Of a stretch of DNA of 64,000 nucleotides, positions 1 through 9,019 are shown one piece after another. The position numbers were made by a program, and so were the translations under genes. Source of the stretch: Moritella sp. 5 (GTDB lineage: Bacteria > Pseudomonadota > Gammaproteobacteria > Enterobacterales > Moritellaceae); assembly GCF_018219455.1 (NCBI RefSeq), contig NZ_CP056122.1:4210065-4274064 (forward strand), read 5' to 3'. A model generated the notes under the pieces. That model saw only the letters and a program-made list of their open reading frames with translations. It was not told the DNA's origin and searched no databases. Position 1 is the stretch's first letter. Every line of letters begins with the position of its first letter.

Positions 1-154
1 TACGGCTACCAGCAAGAACAGAGAACATGTGAGTAAAATGGCGGAACTGAATAAAACCTAATTTAAAGGTAAAATACAGACCCGTACCGATAAGTAAATA
101 AATCAGTACAGAGCCCCACAGCAGCCCATTGATAAAGTCGATAACTTCCGTCAT
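1..154 (-). CDS. Na+/alanine (AGCS family) symporter, N-terminal fragment
   Basis: The first 51 residues of a protein that continues beyond the left edge. It starts MTEVIDFINGLLWGSVLIYL and goes on with GTGLYFTFKLGFIQFRHF, the characteristic N-terminus of the alanine/glycine:cation symporter family. These are inner-membrane carriers that import alanine or glycine with sodium. The first membrane helix (about residues 12-32) is visible. The ATG at 152-154 has a purine-rich GGAAAAGAAA stretch just upstream. Family assignment is by recognition; the substrate cannot be told from this fragment. Confidence 0.8.
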   Translation of the reverse strand, partial: MTEVIDFINGLLWGSVLIYLLIGTGLYFTFKLGFIQFRHFTHMFSVLAGSR

Positions 155-474
155 ATTTTCTTTTCCACAATATTATTAAAGTCCATAGATAGCAGTAAAC
201 GTAACACCACCAACTAAACGTGGCGCGGAATATAACATAAAAAACCAGTAAATTGTTAATAAACAGGTGTTAAAATTACCGAAGCCGCAATTACAGCCCT
301 AACTAGATACATATATGTAAAATATTCATATCATTTTTTACATAAACTATTTAATACCTTTTTCATTTTAGGCCTTTTAACGTGATCTGGCACTCAAATG
401 CGGAGTGAAATATGACTAAGGGCATGAAAAAAATGTTATAGAGAAAGGGTAACTATCATTACAAAGGTGATCCC
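155..474. other. Intergenic region without a gene
   Basis: About 320 AT-rich bases between two divergent genes, so it should hold promoters for both the symporter (minus) and the DUF3545 gene (plus). I see no reading frame of gene quality and no RNA gene. Confidence 0.5.
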
Positions 475-642
475 ATGGAAGGAATAAATCAAGTGTCGAT
501 AGAAAATACAAAAAAAGAAAAAAAATCGTCTTCAAAACGGAAATGGCGTGAGATTGAAGCGATAAAAGATAAGCTAAGTTTAGAAAAGGAAATGGATGGT
601 TATAACGATCCTTTAAGTTATTACTCTGATCTTATCGCTTAA
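475..642 (+). CDS. DUF3545 family small protein
   Basis: A 55-residue protein, strongly charged, with a Lys/Ser-rich start (NTKKEKKSSSKRK) followed by the conserved core KWREIEAIKDKLSLEKE. That core is the hallmark I recognise from DUF3545, short proteins of unknown function in Vibrio, Shewanella and relatives. The ATG at 475 follows AAAGGTGA, a good ribosome binding site. The gene stands alone and is closed by a terminator directly after its stop codon. Function unknown. Confidence 0.75.
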   Translation: MEGINQVSIENTKKEKKSSSKRKWREIEAIKDKLSLEKEMDGYNDPLSYYSDLIA

Positions 643-645
643 ATA

Positions 646-670
646 AAAAACCGCATTTAATGCGGTTTTT
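646..670. terminator. Bidirectional intrinsic terminator
   Basis: The arms CCGCATT and AATGCGG are flanked by an A-run on the left and a T-run on the right, so the hairpin works on both strands. It separates the converging DUF3545 gene (plus) and the rhodanese gene (minus). Confidence 0.85.
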
Positions 671-696
671 AATCTGGCCCCCTACATTATTAAATA

Positions 697-1119
697 TTAC
701 CTCTGAACCTCGGTCAATCGACGATTAACAGGGTATCGTTCAAAATCTTCCCAATAATGAATACCACCAATCATTTCTTTTACTACAAACCCTAAAGCTG
801 AAATTTTTAAAGCCGCTCTAGATGCGCCATTACAACCAGGCCCCCAACAATAGACTACAAATAAGGTATCTTCATCGTACTTTGCGAATGACTCATCATT
901 TATGTCGCTGTGAGGCATGCTTTCTGCGGTTATTACATGGCTTTTATTAAATGCTTCTGTAGAACGTACATCTAATAATATATAGTTTTTATTATCAGCT
1001 TTAATGTCCGCGTAAACATCTGAACAATCAGTTTCGCAAGCAAGTTTGGTCGCAAAAAAATCATGCGTTTTTTGAGATTGCTCGGCTTGATAAGAAAATG
1101 TATTTGTATTGCTAGGCAT
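697..1119 (-). CDS. Rhodanese-like domain protein
   Basis: A 140-residue single-domain rhodanese. DVRSTEAFNKSHV (about residues 50-62) is the substrate-side motif. VVYCWGPGCNGASRAA (about 88-103) is the active loop, with the candidate catalytic Cys in CNGASR. Rhodanese domains carry sulfur as a persulfide; the acceptor is unknown. No signal peptide, so likely cytoplasmic. The gene is divergent from a LysR regulator, the usual layout when the regulator controls its neighbour, but no sulfur-pathway gene lies beside it. Confidence 0.8.
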   Translation of the reverse strand: MPSNTNTFSYQAEQSQKTHDFFATKLACETDCSDVYADIKADNKNYILLDVRSTEAFNKSHVITAESMPHSDINDESFAKYDEDTLFVVYCWGPGCNGASRAALKISALGFVVKEMIGGIHYWEDFERYPVNRRLTEVQR

Positions 1120-1257
1120 AAGTGCTCCTTATATAATTAATGATTCTAGACTGCATCGAACGCTAGCCTTCAATAGATCTAATTTATCGCGATTTAATAA
1201 AATCTAAAATTCATGATTACTGAAGTCTGCGTTCAACAAAAATGAATTGTGAAATAA

Positions 1258-1293
1258 TTTAGCGAATATAAAATCTACTTTATACTCGCTAAA
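1258..1293. promoter_or_regulatory. Long inverted repeat in the rhodanese/LysR intergenic region
   Basis: Two 15-base arms, TTTAGCGAATATAAA (1258-1272) and TTTATACTCGCTAAA (1279-1293), match as an inverted repeat at 14 of 15 positions with a 6-base centre. It ends 30 bases before the likely LysR start at 1324. LysR proteins usually bind AT-rich dyads near their own promoter, so an operator or an mRNA leader hairpin are both possible. Confidence 0.6.
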
Positions 1294-1323
1294 CCTTGTT
1301 GGACTTATTAAAGGGAATTGACC

Positions 1324-2193
1324 TTGGAATTTTATCATTTACGCTCTTTTGTCGCGGTAGCTGAAATAGGCAATTTGACTCAAGCAGCAAAGCGTCTATA
1401 TACGACACCACCAGCTATAAGTGCTCACATTAAATCGCTTGAGGAAGAACTAGCCACCCCTTTATTTATTCGCTCTAATAAAGGCATGTCTTTAACAGAC
1501 AAAGGTCAATTATTATTAAAAAAAGCATATCTAACACTAGATTGCGCTTTAGACTTAGTGAATTTAGCTGCTAATAATCAACATGAGATAATTGGGACAT
1601 TTCACTTAGGTATTAACTTAACAGCCAAGCAAATGAGACTTTCTGAATTAGTAAAAAACCTACAAGAAAACTGCCCAGGTATCAGCTTGGATATTCATCA
1701 GCAATCAACCGGCATAACGATTAATGATATTAGAGAGCATCGTTTAGATGGTGGTTATATTTTTGGTGCTATTCCCGATGACTTTATCGGCGTAGCAGTT
1801 ATGAAGAAAAAGATAACTACAATCGCACCACTTTCGTTTGATTGTAGTAAAATAATGACTCAAGCGGACCTTCGTATTCACCAATGGATAATGATGGGAG
1901 ACTATTGTCCTTTTGATGATTTTCTAAAAAATAAACTTGGAAATAATATCCTATCTACTATAAAAACGAGTGATGAAACCTCTCGATTAGAACTAGTAAA
2001 GAGTGGTCTAGGACTAAGTTTTCTAGAAATAGAAGAAGCTCTGATAGCAGAAAAAAACAAACACGTTCGAATAATATCTGTATTAGACTTTCCAACGACA
2101 CTCTATTTTGTTGTTGCTAAAAATAGAGCTCGTGAGCCAGTCATAAGTGCATTAATGCAAGAAGTTAGGATCCTGTGGAACTTGGAACTATAA
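1324..2193 (+). CDS. LysR family transcriptional regulator
   Basis: A DNA-binding regulator of about 289 residues. The N-terminal winged helix-turn-helix is clear (FYHLRSFVAVAEIGNLTQAA then AISAHIKSLEEEL), followed by an effector-binding domain. The family usually acts as a tetramer responding to a small molecule. I prefer the TTG at 1324: the AAGGGA at 1311-1316 is correctly spaced for it and too close for the TTG at 1318. The divergent rhodanese gene is the natural candidate target. The ligand cannot be predicted. Confidence 0.85.
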   Translation: MEFYHLRSFVAVAEIGNLTQAAKRLYTTPPAISAHIKSLEEELATPLFIRSNKGMSLTDKGQLLLKKAYLTLDCALDLVNLAANNQHEIIGTFHLGINLTAKQMRLSELVKNLQENCPGISLDIHQQSTGITINDIREHRLDGGYIFGAIPDDFIGVAVMKKKITTIAPLSFDCSKIMTQADLRIHQWIMMGDYCPFDDFLKNKLGNNILSTIKTSDETSRLELVKSGLGLSFLEIEEALIAEKNKHVRIISVLDFPTTLYFVVAKNRAREPVISALMQEVRILWNLEL

Positions 2194-2263
2194 AAATGGC
2201 CATTCAAATTAATAAATAGCCACAGTTTGACTTACTAGCCTGCATTTATTACAGAGTCAATAT

Positions 2264-2845
2264 TTACACCAAGCAAAGATCTTCTTCAGCTTCGCAAGTA
2301 AACCCAGCCTGAGCGATCTGCAATTTTAATAGGTTAAACGTGTCATTAACCTCCGTCATAGCTTGCACTTCCTGTAAACAACCATTTTTCCACAAATGTT
2401 CAATATGGCACCAATCGTCGGGGGTAAATTTTTCAGCCATGAGTGGCATCACTACATTCGTTTCATATTGAATATGCGTACGCTGCTTATTCACAAACTC
2501 TTTTAACTGGACCGCAAGTTCGTCAAACGGCATTACAGAATCAAGCTGGATCATATTTAATGAGTTTGATAATTCACGACTAAGAAAGTTTAAGCTTTGA
2601 TGTTCACTCGCTAATCGATTCGGCATAGCTGCATCTTCAACATAATGCTCAAGATAATACGAATAAATAAGATCTTCTTTTGGGTGATGGTATAGCTCAA
2701 TATAATTACGTAAATAGTTAACGATATCATCCATCAGCGTAAAATTAACACTTTGCTGTTCAGACTCGAGTTCTGCTAACTGCTCAGTTAATACATTTAA
2801 CAACAGCTCTACTTGTTTATGATCTTTAATAATGAGAGATAACAT
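2264..2845 (-). CDS. Hemerythrin-like (HHE) domain protein
   Basis: A 193-residue helical protein with the spaced His/Glu set of hemerythrin-like iron-binding bundles: KDHKQ near the start, YHHPKEDLIY, SEHQSL and HIQYETNVVMPL. Such proteins hold a di-iron centre that binds or senses O2, NO or related species. The start MLSLIIKDHKQ is chosen because GGAG lies five bases before that ATG; the frame is open eleven codons further upstream but without a ribosome site. The C-terminal 40 residues are not part of the bundle and contain two cysteines. Cytoplasmic. Confidence 0.8.
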   Translation of the reverse strand: MLSLIIKDHKQVELLLNVLTEQLAELESEQQSVNFTLMDDIVNYLRNYIELYHHPKEDLIYSYYLEHYVEDAAMPNRLASEHQSLNFLSRELSNSLNMIQLDSVMPFDELAVQLKEFVNKQRTHIQYETNVVMPLMAEKFTPDDWCHIEHLWKNGCLQEVQAMTEVNDTFNLLKLQIAQAGFTCEAEEDLCLV

Positions 2846-2933
2846 ACAAACTCCAATATGAAAATTACCTCCCCTCACAATATACCCATATAGTATTAGT
2901 TTCTTTGATCGGGTTCACTGTTTAACCATTTAG

Positions 2934-3614
2934 TTATACTAAGCTATCAATGTCACTGACTTGCCAATTGATCGATTGTTGATGGCGCGACTGTAAACGA
3001 GCATTGATAGAAGAGAAGTGCTGACAGCCAAAGAAACCACGACTTGCAGACAGTGGCGATGGATGTACACCTTCTAAAACATGGTGTCGGCTGCGATCAA
3101 TATGACGACCTTTCTTCTTAGCATGATTGCCCCATAGTACAAAAATGATCTCTTCGTCTTGCTGGTTTAACAATTCAACCACATGATCAGTAAACGTCTC
3201 CCAACCTGATTTGGCATGTGAATGTGCTTTCGCTTGCTCAACGGTTAGCACTGTATTTAACATTAAAATACCTTGTTGTGCCCACTCAACGAGGTAACCA
3301 TGATCAGGCGTTGCAAAACCGTCGATATCAGTTGTCAGTTCTTTATACATATTACGTAGTGAAGGCGGGATCTTAATACCTGGTAATACCGAAAAACATA
3401 ATCCATGTGCTTGTTCAGGACCGTGGTAAGGGTCTTGCCCCAATATAACCACTTTTACATCACTTAAAGGGGTTAATGAAAAAGCTTGAAATACATCGGC
3501 TTCTTTAGGATAGATGGTTTTCCCTGCAGCTCTTTCAGTCGAGATAAAATTTTGTAACTCTAAATAATATGCTTGCTGCTGTTCGTGCAACAAAAATTCT
3601 GACCAAGTTTTCAT
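2934..3614 (-). CDS. ung: Uracil-DNA glycosylase
   Basis: A 226-residue family 1 uracil-DNA glycosylase, the normal length. It removes uracil from DNA to start base excision repair. The water-activating motif GQDPYHG (about residues 60-66) and the minor-groove loop HPSPLSA (about 185-191) are both intact, as is [10 protein letters not shown]-like sequence (MLNTVLTVE) and [10 protein letters not shown]. It lies divergent from nfo, so two base excision repair enzymes share one intergenic region of about 120 bases. Confidence 0.97.
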   Translation of the reverse strand: MKTWSEFLLHEQQQAYYLELQNFISTERAAGKTIYPKEADVFQAFSLTPLSDVKVVILGQDPYHGPEQAHGLCFSVLPGIKIPPSLRNMYKELTTDIDGFATPDHGYLVEWAQQGILMLNTVLTVEQAKAHSHAKSGWETFTDHVVELLNQQDEEIIFVLWGNHAKKKGRHIDRSRHHVLEGVHPSPLSASRGFFGCQHFSSINARLQSRHQQSINWQVSDIDSLV

Positions 3615-3735
3615 TAATAGATCCCAAAAATTAGCATTGCCAAAAACCTAATTTTATCGTAAAAAGCCTTCATTAAAACTGTTTTGTCATTAAATTGATT
3701 AAAAACGATGAATCCCGAAAATAATGGAGCAAAAA

Positions 3736-4587
3736 ATGACTAAATTTATTGGTGCACATGTATCTGCAGCTGGCGGTGTGTGGAATGCACCTAAAAATGC
3801 CCACGATTTAGGTGCAACTGCATTTGCTCTATTTACCAAGAATCAACGTCGTTGGGATGCAAAAGCACTGAGTCCTGATGATATTCGTAAATTTAAAGCC
3901 AATTGCAAACGATACAATTTTACCTCGGCACAAATTTTACCTCACGATTCTTACTTGATTAACCTTGGCCACCCAGAAGCTGAGGCATTAGAAAAATCGC
4001 GTAATGCCTTTTATGATGAAATGCACCGTTGCGAACAGCTAGGTTTAACTTTACTTAACTTTCATCCTGGTAGTCACTTGAAAAAAATATCGGAATCGGA
4101 AAGTTTAAAACGCGTGGCAGAATCAATTAATCTCGCCCTTGAAAAATCAACGTCTGTCAAAGCGGTCATTGAAAATACCGCAGGCCAAGGAACAAACTTA
4201 GGTTATCGTTTTGAGCACCTTGCCGAGATAATCGAACAAGTTGAAGATAAGAGTCGTGTGGGTGTTTGCATTGATACCTGCCACACCTTTGTCGCGGGAT
4301 ATGACTTGCGTACCTTTGACGCTTGTGAAAAAACCTTTAACGATTTTTCAAATATTGTCGGCTTTGAATACCTCGCCGGTATGCACATTAATGACAGCAA
4401 AGTAGCGCTAGGCACGAAAGTTGATCGCCATCACAGCTTAGGCCAAGGTTTTATTGGCGAAGATGCTTTTAAATTTATCATGCAGGATGCACGCTTTAAT
4501 GGTATACCTATGGTATTGGAAACAATAGATGATACTATTTGGGCTAATGAAATTGCTTGGTTACAGCAGTTAGCCGCAAATAAATAA
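3736..4587 (+). CDS. nfo: Deoxyribonuclease IV (endonuclease IV)
   Basis: A 283-residue AP endonuclease with three metal ions, close to the E. coli length. It cuts DNA 5' of abasic sites, the step after glycosylases such as the divergent ung product. Metal ligands sit in NFHPG, ENTAGQG, DTCHTF, MHINDSK and VLETIDD. The start [14 protein letters not shown] matches the E. coli start and has GGAG six bases upstream; an in-frame ATG twelve bases earlier overlaps that ribosome site and is unlikely. Confidence 0.96.
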   Translation: MTKFIGAHVSAAGGVWNAPKNAHDLGATAFALFTKNQRRWDAKALSPDDIRKFKANCKRYNFTSAQILPHDSYLINLGHPEAEALEKSRNAFYDEMHRCEQLGLTLLNFHPGSHLKKISESESLKRVAESINLALEKSTSVKAVIENTAGQGTNLGYRFEHLAEIIEQVEDKSRVGVCIDTCHTFVAGYDLRTFDACEKTFNDFSNIVGFEYLAGMHINDSKVALGTKVDRHHSLGQGFIGEDAFKFIMQDARFNGIPMVLETIDDTIWANEIAWLQQLAANK

Positions 4588-4700
4588 GGTATAGTAATAC
4601 AAATTATATCAAGGATTGTAAAAACCTAAGCACGCGAAATCGAGTTTAGGTATTAAAAGGATTATCAACGAGGACTGTTGATAACACATAGGGATGTAAT

Positions 4701-5444
4701 TTGAAATACTCAATAGAGCTTGTACCCCGTACATGGGAAACTTTAAACGCTGAAGTCGAAGAAGTAAGCCAATTTAGCCAGATAAATACGCTAAATATTC
4801 CAGACTTACTTCGCTTTGATGTTCGTAGCTGGGATGCCTGCGATCATCTACAAGATAAGTTTGATGAAGTGATCCCTCACCTTCGTGCTATCGATTTTGA
4901 TTTGAGAAGTGGCTTCCCATTAACCGATTTTTTCCGTCATAGTAAGATCAATTCTGTACTTGTCGTCGAAGGTGATCCACCACAGGATATTTCACATCGT
5001 ACCTATCGTAATACATCATGTGAACTCATTCGTATTATCAAAAAAGAACTGCCATATATGAAAGTGTACGCTGCAATCGATCAATATCGAACCAGTATGC
5101 GTAAAGAACTCGATTATATCCACGATAAAATTGATGCTGGTGTTGACGGTTTCTTCACGCAACCATTTTTTGATTTGAAATTTCTCGATGTATACATGGA
5201 TATGCTACAGGGTACGGAAGTTTTTTGGGGGATGAGTCCAATTCACAGCGAAACAAGTAAGTCCTACTGGGAAAACAAAAATGACGTGGTCTTTCCAAGC
5301 GACTTCGAAGCAACGAAAGAATGGAATATTAACTTTGGCCGAGCAATGATCAAAAAGGTGCAAGCCAAAAATGATAATGTCTATTTTATGCCGATCAGAG
5401 CAAATGCCAGCGAATACCTTGGCAACCTACTCGCCGAAGATTAA
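4701..5444 (+). CDS. Methylenetetrahydrofolate reductase-like protein
   Basis: A 247-residue TIM-barrel-type protein resembling MetF. VVEGDPP (about residues 91-97) resembles the LRGDPP of MetF and GVDGFFTQPFFD (about 149-160) resembles its GADFAITQFFFD substrate segment. It is about 50 residues shorter than E. coli MetF and diverges strongly elsewhere, so it may act on another folate or be a distant paralogue. It follows nfo by 113 bases in the same direction and is closed by its own terminator. Confidence 0.65.
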   Translation: MKYSIELVPRTWETLNAEVEEVSQFSQINTLNIPDLLRFDVRSWDACDHLQDKFDEVIPHLRAIDFDLRSGFPLTDFFRHSKINSVLVVEGDPPQDISHRTYRNTSCELIRIIKKELPYMKVYAAIDQYRTSMRKELDYIHDKIDAGVDGFFTQPFFDLKFLDVYMDMLQGTEVFWGMSPIHSETSKSYWENKNDVVFPSDFEATKEWNINFGRAMIKKVQAKNDNVYFMPIRANASEYLGNLLAED

Positions 5445-5475
5445 CGATATTACCGTTTAGCAGTAAACGCATACA

Positions 5476-5514
5476 TAAACCACTTACAACAAAAGCGAAG
5501 TGGTTTACTTTTTA
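5476..5514 (+). terminator. Intrinsic terminator after the MetF-like gene
   Basis: TAAACCACTT (5476-5485) pairs with AAGTGGTTTA (5498-5507) and is followed by CTTTTTA. The distal arm overlaps the stop codon of the converging phasin gene. Confidence 0.75.
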
Positions 5515-5957
5515 TCTGTGAGTTCTGCCAGTAACGCATCCAACTTATCGTTTAATTGGTTAATTTTATCACTTTCAATACCGGTTAATTTTGCATAAGT
5601 CCGTTGGATTAGCTTTTCTAAGCCATGTAGCGAAATATGCTCCGCTGTGGAATGTAACTTAAATGCGTTATCAACCTTCTCACCCTGGCGTAGTAGCTCT
5701 TCAAAAAACATTGAAGATTTTTCACCCGCTATATTGAGCCCATCAATGCTATTACTGTATGCCCCTAACCCAGCTAACCAAATCTGTCGAGCAAAATTCA
5801 TTTTTGTCGCTAGCGTAATTTTAACAGCATCACGATCAATCTCTTTTTGAGATTCAATATCTGGATTATTGATGTCATTATTAGCCACAAAGTTATCAAT
5901 CAATACATTATTGTTAACAACATCATTATTTACAGTACCGTTTTTATTCTGGCGCAT
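5505..5957 (-). CDS. Phasin family (PHA granule-associated) protein
   Basis: A 150-residue protein. The first 35 residues are Asn/Asp-rich low complexity. The core RQIWLAGLGAYS...FFEELLRQGEKV (about 57-95) is the phasin/PhaI-type signature, and the C-terminal third has heptad-like leucines (INQLNDKLDALLAELTDKK) that suggest a coiled coil. Phasins coat polyhydroxyalkanoate granules, but no PHA synthase or depolymerase is nearby, so this homologue may have another role. Confidence 0.75.
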   Translation of the reverse strand: MRQNKNGTVNNDVVNNNVLIDNFVANNDINNPDIESQKEIDRDAVKITLATKMNFARQIWLAGLGAYSNSIDGLNIAGEKSSMFFEELLRQGEKVDNAFKLHSTAEHISLHGLEKLIQRTYAKLTGIESDKINQLNDKLDALLAELTDKK

Positions 5958-6116
5958 TGTTAAATCTTACTATTGATACTAGGAACTATTAAGCATAGGT
6001 GTAATCGTCATAAATGAGAGCACAACTTAGATCCTTGTGATCTTAATTACAAAATAAAAGACGATTATCGATTGAAACTCATTGCATTAAACCCCGGTTT
6101 AATACGAGGTAACCTC

Positions 6117-6782
6117 CTAATTTATCGATAAAAACTGAGTTATATGTTGTGATATGTCATTTATTTGTTGTGGTGTAACAGTATGCTCTGCAGGGTAGCG
6201 GCTATATCGAGGCTCATAACCTAAGGCTTCTAAATACTTTACGGCGTCTAATCCCAGAGACTCAGCAACAACAGGATCAGCACTACCATGATAAACATGA
6301 ATCGGTAATGTAAGGTTATTCTTGTGTACCTCAATCGTTTTATACGTTGCAAAGTAACTCGACATCACCATTAATCCAGCCAATGGCTGCGGAAATGTGA
6401 GAGCACTTTGATATGCTACTGCACCACCTTGGGAAAAACCAGCAACAATAATACGCGCGCTATCAATACCTCGGTCAATCTCTCGTTGGATCAAATGCTG
6501 TACTTGTTCCACACTTATCATGAGACCTGACATATCAATTTTCCGCTCAAGTGTCATTTCTAAGATGTCATACCATGCCGGCATTTTGTAACCATTATTA
6601 ATGGTTACCTTAATGTCTGGTGCGTGCGGAAAAACATAGCGCACTTGATGTTCAACGGGTAATGCGATCATAGGGACTACTGGAGCAAAATCATGACCGT
6701 TAGCGCCAAGTCCATGTAACCAAATAACACTCGCATTTGCCGATAGATTAGGTTCAATTTCAACACAAGGTAAATATGTCAT
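6117..6782 (-). CDS. Alpha/beta hydrolase, carboxylesterase/acyl-protein thioesterase type
   Basis: A 221-residue serine hydrolase. WLHGLGANGHDF is the oxyanion-hole loop, GFSQGG (about 136-141) holds the nucleophile Ser, GSADPVV holds the Asp and AEHTVT the His, so the triad is complete. It belongs to the small-esterase/lysophospholipase group with P. fluorescens EstB-type enzymes. No signal peptide, so cytoplasmic. Real substrate unknown. The stand-alone gene is divergent from the DUF3010 gene. Confidence 0.87.
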   Translation of the reverse strand: MTYLPCVEIEPNLSANASVIWLHGLGANGHDFAPVVPMIALPVEHQVRYVFPHAPDIKVTINNGYKMPAWYDILEMTLERKIDMSGLMISVEQVQHLIQREIDRGIDSARIIVAGFSQGGAVAYQSALTFPQPLAGLMVMSSYFATYKTIEVHKNNLTLPIHVYHGSADPVVAESLGLDAVKYLEALGYEPRYSRYPAEHTVTPQQINDISQHITQFLSIN

Positions 6783-6917
6783 TATGTTTCCTTACAATTA
6801 ATTGTTTTTAGGGGATAGGTCATCGTATAAATTCACAACGAAACAACGATAACCATGTTAACTGACAATAAAGTGGTTATAATAGCGAAGTTATCTTTAT
6901 TTATGGTGAGTTATTTA

Positions 6918-7361
6918 ATGAAAATTTGTAGTGTTGAACTAGCAGGCAATGAAGTAAATCTATGTTTCCTTTCTTTAAAAGATGGAATGTTTGAACTTAT
7001 TGAATGCCGTAAAAGAAAAATTACCTTAGCAAGTTCAACTGAAGCGTATCAAATGCGTCAGTTTCATAAAGAATTTGCCCAACTAATGCAAGATTATAAA
7101 ATTGAACACGTGGTGATCAAAGAACGTCTTACTAAAGGTAAATTTAGTGGTAGTTCTACAAGCTTTAAAGCAGAAGCAGCGATCCAACTTGTAAATAGCG
7201 TAGAAGTGAGCATGATTTCACAAACGTACTACAAGCAACTACTACAAGATCACCCGATCTTTGTAGAATTCGCTGAAACAGGCCTGAAAAAATTCCAACA
7301 GAATGCATTCACACTTGGTTGCCTATTCTTAAACGAACAAGCGGCAAATAGCGCGCTTTAA
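6918..7361 (+). CDS. DUF3010 family protein
   Basis: A 147-residue protein of unknown function that I recognise as DUF3010: it starts MKICSVELAGNEVNLCFLSL and contains VVIKERLTKGKFSGSSTSFK. The strand-rich start (an RNase H-like look) and the KGKFSGSS segment could suit a nucleotide- or nucleic-acid-related role, which is only inference. The start at 6918 has GGTGAG upstream and matches the family's length; the frame is open 21 codons earlier without support. Closed by a hairpin terminator. Confidence 0.75.
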   Translation: MKICSVELAGNEVNLCFLSLKDGMFELIECRKRKITLASSTEAYQMRQFHKEFAQLMQDYKIEHVVIKERLTKGKFSGSSTSFKAEAAIQLVNSVEVSMISQTYYKQLLQDHPIFVEFAETGLKKFQQNAFTLGCLFLNEQAANSAL

Positions 7362-7375
7362 GTATAAGATTATTC

Positions 7376-7404
7376 GCAGGCTAAGTTAACCTAGCCTGCT
7401 TTAT
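7376..7404. terminator. Intrinsic terminator between convergent genes
   Basis: GCAGGCTA (7376-7383) pairs with TAGCCTGC (7392-7399), followed by TTTAT. The stretch between the arms is itself nearly palindromic (GTTAAC). It lies between the converging DUF3010 and thioesterase genes. Confidence 0.7.
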
Positions 7405-7414
7405 CCCGCCATCG

Positions 7415-7855
7415 CTATACCGTAAATAATGCTGGTTGTAACTGTTTTATTTTATCTACGATATCTGCAGGTACGGGCATTTTCTTATGCTCACGATAAT
7501 CCACAAAAACAATTACCCCTTCGCCTTCTGCAACAACACGTTGTAACGTATTACTCCACACCGCATACTTCATGATAAGTTTATGTTCAGCAAATTCTGA
7601 AACTGTAGCGCCAATTTGAATAGTATCAGGGGATTTTAGTGGTGCTTTAAAACGACAGTTCGTCGCGGCTAAAATTGGACCGATACCATGCACCTGCATG
7701 TATTCCATTGCCTTAATTTGATCAAAATAACCAATCCGCGCTTGTTCAAAATAACGGAAATACACGGTGTTATTAACGTGCCCAAAGGCGTCCATGTCAC
7801 CCCAGCGTACAATGTCATCGACAATAATGGGATACTGCTGTTTAAATTTATCCAT
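7415..7855 (-). CDS. Acyl-CoA thioesterase, 4-hydroxybenzoyl-CoA thioesterase type hotdog fold
   Basis: A hotdog-fold thioesterase of about 146 residues. RWGDMDAFGHVNNTVYFRYFEQAR is the diagnostic 4HBT/YbgC-type active region, with the catalytic Asp in GDMDAFGHVNN. It hydrolyses acyl-CoA thioesters; the chain length is not readable. I chose the ATG at 7855, which has GGAA upstream; the frame extends seven codons to 7876. It sits directly behind the EEP-fold lipoprotein gene and is probably co-transcribed with it. Confidence 0.85.
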   Translation of the reverse strand: MDKFKQQYPIIVDDIVRWGDMDAFGHVNNTVYFRYFEQARIGYFDQIKAMEYMQVHGIGPILAATNCRFKAPLKSPDTIQIGATVSEFAEHKLIMKYAVWSNTLQRVVAEGEGVIVFVDYREHKKMPVPADIVDKIKQLQPALFTV

Positions 7856-7878
7856 AAAATTCATTCCATTAATCATAA

Positions 7879-8772
7879 CTAAAACAAAGGACCAAAACGC
7901 GCAACAATCGGATTATGATCGGAGGCTGTTGTTTCATAAGATGAGGCACTCAATTGTTGTAACCCTCTAAAATAAATATCATCGAGAGAATGACCAAATA
8001 CAGTTTCACGCACATCATTTTTATAAACCAATTGCTGTAACTCAACACTTGCCGTCACCTCAAGTAACCTACTCAAACGCTTGTTCGTCCAAGTATTGAA
8101 ATCCCCAGCCATGATCACAGGCCCCTGATGCTGACGAATAACAGAAATCACGCTTTCTAGTTGCTGATTAAATTCATCAACACCCAATGTAAAGTTGATC
8201 ATATGCATATTCGCAACAAGCAAAGGTTCATCACTGCCCGCCCAAGAATAATAGCTAATCAGTGACGATTTAGGAAAGCGAATCAAAGGTTCGGCTAATG
8301 TTTGTTTACACACTGATATCGGCTCGATTTTACTTGCCGTTAATACACCCATCGACTGCTTATAAATACTAAAAGCTTCAACTTGTGTCCAACTTAACCC
8401 ATATTGCTGCATTAATTGATGCAATAAAAAACTTAATTTAGCTTCTTGTAAAACGATCAAATCATTTTTTTCAATTAAGCTTGTTAGCTCTGAACGCCAG
8501 TTATCACCCTGTTGTTTATAAATATTCCAATCAACAATACTAAATTCAGTAGGTAATGAAGCCTGCTCAATATCGGAGTTGCTATTCGTTAAAAAGGTAG
8601 GACATGTGCTTGTAGAGTCATTAACGAAACCGAATTGCTCGCTCTTAATTGATGTTGAGCCAGTTGCTTCCCATGAAGAGTTTAATTTTGGCGTGTCAGC
8701 AATATCAAAACAGCCCGATAAAGAGAAGACAAAAGTAAAAATAATGGCCGTGCGAGGAAAAGTATAATTCAT
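7879..8772 (-). CDS. Endonuclease/exonuclease/phosphatase family lipoprotein
   Basis: A 297-residue protein of the EEP fold (DNase I / exonuclease III / phosphodiesterase superfamily). The N-terminus MNYTFPRTAIIFTFVFSLSG ends in a lipobox LSGC, so it is probably a lipoprotein anchored at Cys21. Active-site pieces are visible: QEAK (metal Glu), ANMHMI, GDFNTW and the C-terminal SDHNPI. The substrate could be nucleic acid, a phospholipid or another phosphodiester. Probably co-transcribed with the thioesterase gene behind it. Confidence 0.82.
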   Translation of the reverse strand: MNYTFPRTAIIFTFVFSLSGCFDIADTPKLNSSWEATGSTSIKSEQFGFVNDSTSTCPTFLTNSNSDIEQASLPTEFSIVDWNIYKQQGDNWRSELTSLIEKNDLIVLQEAKLSFLLHQLMQQYGLSWTQVEAFSIYKQSMGVLTASKIEPISVCKQTLAEPLIRFPKSSLISYYSWAGSDEPLLVANMHMINFTLGVDEFNQQLESVISVIRQHQGPVIMAGDFNTWTNKRLSRLLEVTASVELQQLVYKNDVRETVFGHSLDDIYFRGLQQLSASSYETTASDHNPIVARFGPLF

Positions 8773-9019
8773 GTTTATATCACATAATCAAAATATATCT
8801 TATTATACTTAATAAAATAGAATTAATTCAAAACTAATATCATTATTGTTTCAAAATAGTGCTATATCGCAAAAAAGCGCCAAAACAAAGCACTAAATAA
8901 TACAAATAGAGATTAATTTCAAAAACTTAAACCTAATCACATTTTAATTCACTTATGATCAGCTAACTCACCGTTAGTAATCTACTCACTAACGGCGGTC
9001 ATACTATCAATTAACGTAC

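Noticed and set aside
4625-4653. Hairpin between nfo and the MetF-like gene
   Set aside because: ACCTAA and TTAGGT arms are short, the loop is long and no T-run follows, so I do not call a terminator.
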